From NCBI GenBank assembly GCA_029979565.1, contig JAPOHG010000015.1:1-42762 (forward strand): a DNA stretch of 42,762 nt, read 5' to 3'. Positions 42,316 to 42,762 of the stretch are shown piece by piece. Made by a program: the position numbers and the translations under genes. The notes under the pieces were generated by a model, which made no database searches, had not been told where the DNA came from, and saw only the letters and a program-made list of their open reading frames with translations. Source of the DNA: a bacterium (lineage in GTDB: Bacteria > Bacteroidota > Bacteroidia > Flavobacteriales_D > Sanyastnellaceae). Every line of letters begins with the position of its first letter. Position 1 is the first letter of the stretch.

Positions 42316-42762
42316 ATGAACCAAGCGGAACGATTCCAGAACGCAGGATGGTCAGCAGGCAACCGGCTGCAAATCATCGCAGGTCCCTGCGCCATCGAAG
42401 GCGAGGATGTCGCCATGGAAGTGGCGGAAGGGGTTGTCGAAGTTTGTGCGGCTTTGGGTCTCCCGCTGATTTTCAAGGGGTCGTACCGCAAAGCGAATCG
42501 CTCGCGGCTGGACAGCTTTTCAGGCATCGGCGACGAGAAAGCCCTCGAAATCCTTGCCAAAGTGGGCGAACGCTTTGCCGTGCCAACCACTACGGACATT
42601 CACGCAGCGGACGAAGCGGCGATGGCTGCGGGATATGTTGATGTCCTGCAAATTCCGGCTTTCTTGTGCCGGCAAACCGACTTGCTCGTGGCGGCTGCCC
42701 AAACGGGCAAAGTGGTCAACATCAAAAAGGGTCAGTTCCTGTCCCCCGAAGCCATGCAACAC
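42316..42762 (+). CDS. kdsA: 3-deoxy-8-phosphooctulonate synthase, 3' end cut by window edge
   Basis: Condenses arabinose 5-phosphate with phosphoenolpyruvate to KDO 8-phosphate, the first committed step to the KDO of lipopolysaccharide. The first 149 residues are present of the usual ~270-280. IIAGPCAIE near the N-terminus, FKGSYRKANRSR, TTTDIHAADEA, DVLQIPAFLCRQTDLL and NIKKGQFLSPE are all family motifs. It starts 42 bases after the barrel gene. The remainder lies beyond the right edge. Confidence 0.96.
   Translation, partial: MNQAERFQNAGWSAGNRLQIIAGPCAIEGEDVAMEVAEGVVEVCAALGLPLIFKGSYRKANRSRLDSFSGIGDEKALEILAKVGERFAVPTTTDIHAADEAAMAAGYVDVLQIPAFLCRQTDLLVAAAQTGKVVNIKKGQFLSPEAMQH

Overview
The window looks like a chromosomal segment of a marine Bacteroidota bacterium, most likely in the Flavobacteriales (Cryomorphaceae/Schleiferiaceae-like), with rather high GC (roughly 55-60% in lines sampled by eye). 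The evidence is a type IX secretion (T9SS) type A C-terminal domain, TAnnTTTG-type -7 promoter elements just upstream of start codons, a fused alpha/beta 2-oxoacid dehydrogenase E1, the rpmG-DUF4295-ftsY-rimO gene order, a proton-pump rhodopsin, and secreted proteins with Cys/Asp-rich 'CTDxxACNYxP..DDGSC' repeats. No tRNA, rRNA, CRISPR array, insertion sequence or prophage was seen. No gene-free stretch exceeds about 230 bases.

Layout. (1) 1-4052, minus: glutamate synthase large subunit, cut by the left edge. (2) 4198-16534: a secreted-protein locus. It holds a GH30-like glycosidase, a small modular protein, a lipoprotein, an M12B/reprolysin-like metalloprotease and a giant 1945-residue Cys/Asp-rich protein. 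Four of the five end in the same dockerin-like module with a Cys one or two residues from the C-terminus, and two share a roughly 190-residue domain (five copies) that I cannot name. (3) 16642-22249, plus: a T9SS-targeted Asp-box propeller/PKD protein, then mnmH and selD, which together make 2-selenouridine in tRNA. (4) 22326-23763, minus: proteorhodopsin and Maf. (5) 23840-27081, plus: guaA, a 64-codon hypothetical gene and a LysM/periplasmic-binding protein. (6) 27078-30268, minus: LolA and FtsK, overlapping by ATGA. (7) 30423-33737, plus: rpmG, DUF4295, ftsY, rimO, queE. (8) 33747-37503, minus: a PaaE-like ferredoxin reductase, a small secreted protein and fused branched-chain-type E1. (9) 37557-42762, plus: a dapF reading frame that runs without a stop into a DUF4105 membrane protein, then a lipoprotein, a probable outer-membrane barrel, and kdsA cut by the right edge.

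How it works together. Most of the window is housekeeping: nitrogen assimilation, purine synthesis, ribosome and tRNA modification, protein targeting, lipoprotein sorting, and lysine/peptidoglycan and lipid A-core precursors. Inserted in this is an export and cell-surface programme (region 2 plus the T9SS protein) suited to attachment to, and digestion of, polysaccharide and protein particles, with a light-driven proton pump as an energy supplement.

The strongest candidates for something undescribed are the shared terminal-Cys dockerin-like module with its unnamed companion domain, and the in-frame DapF-DUF4105 junction.
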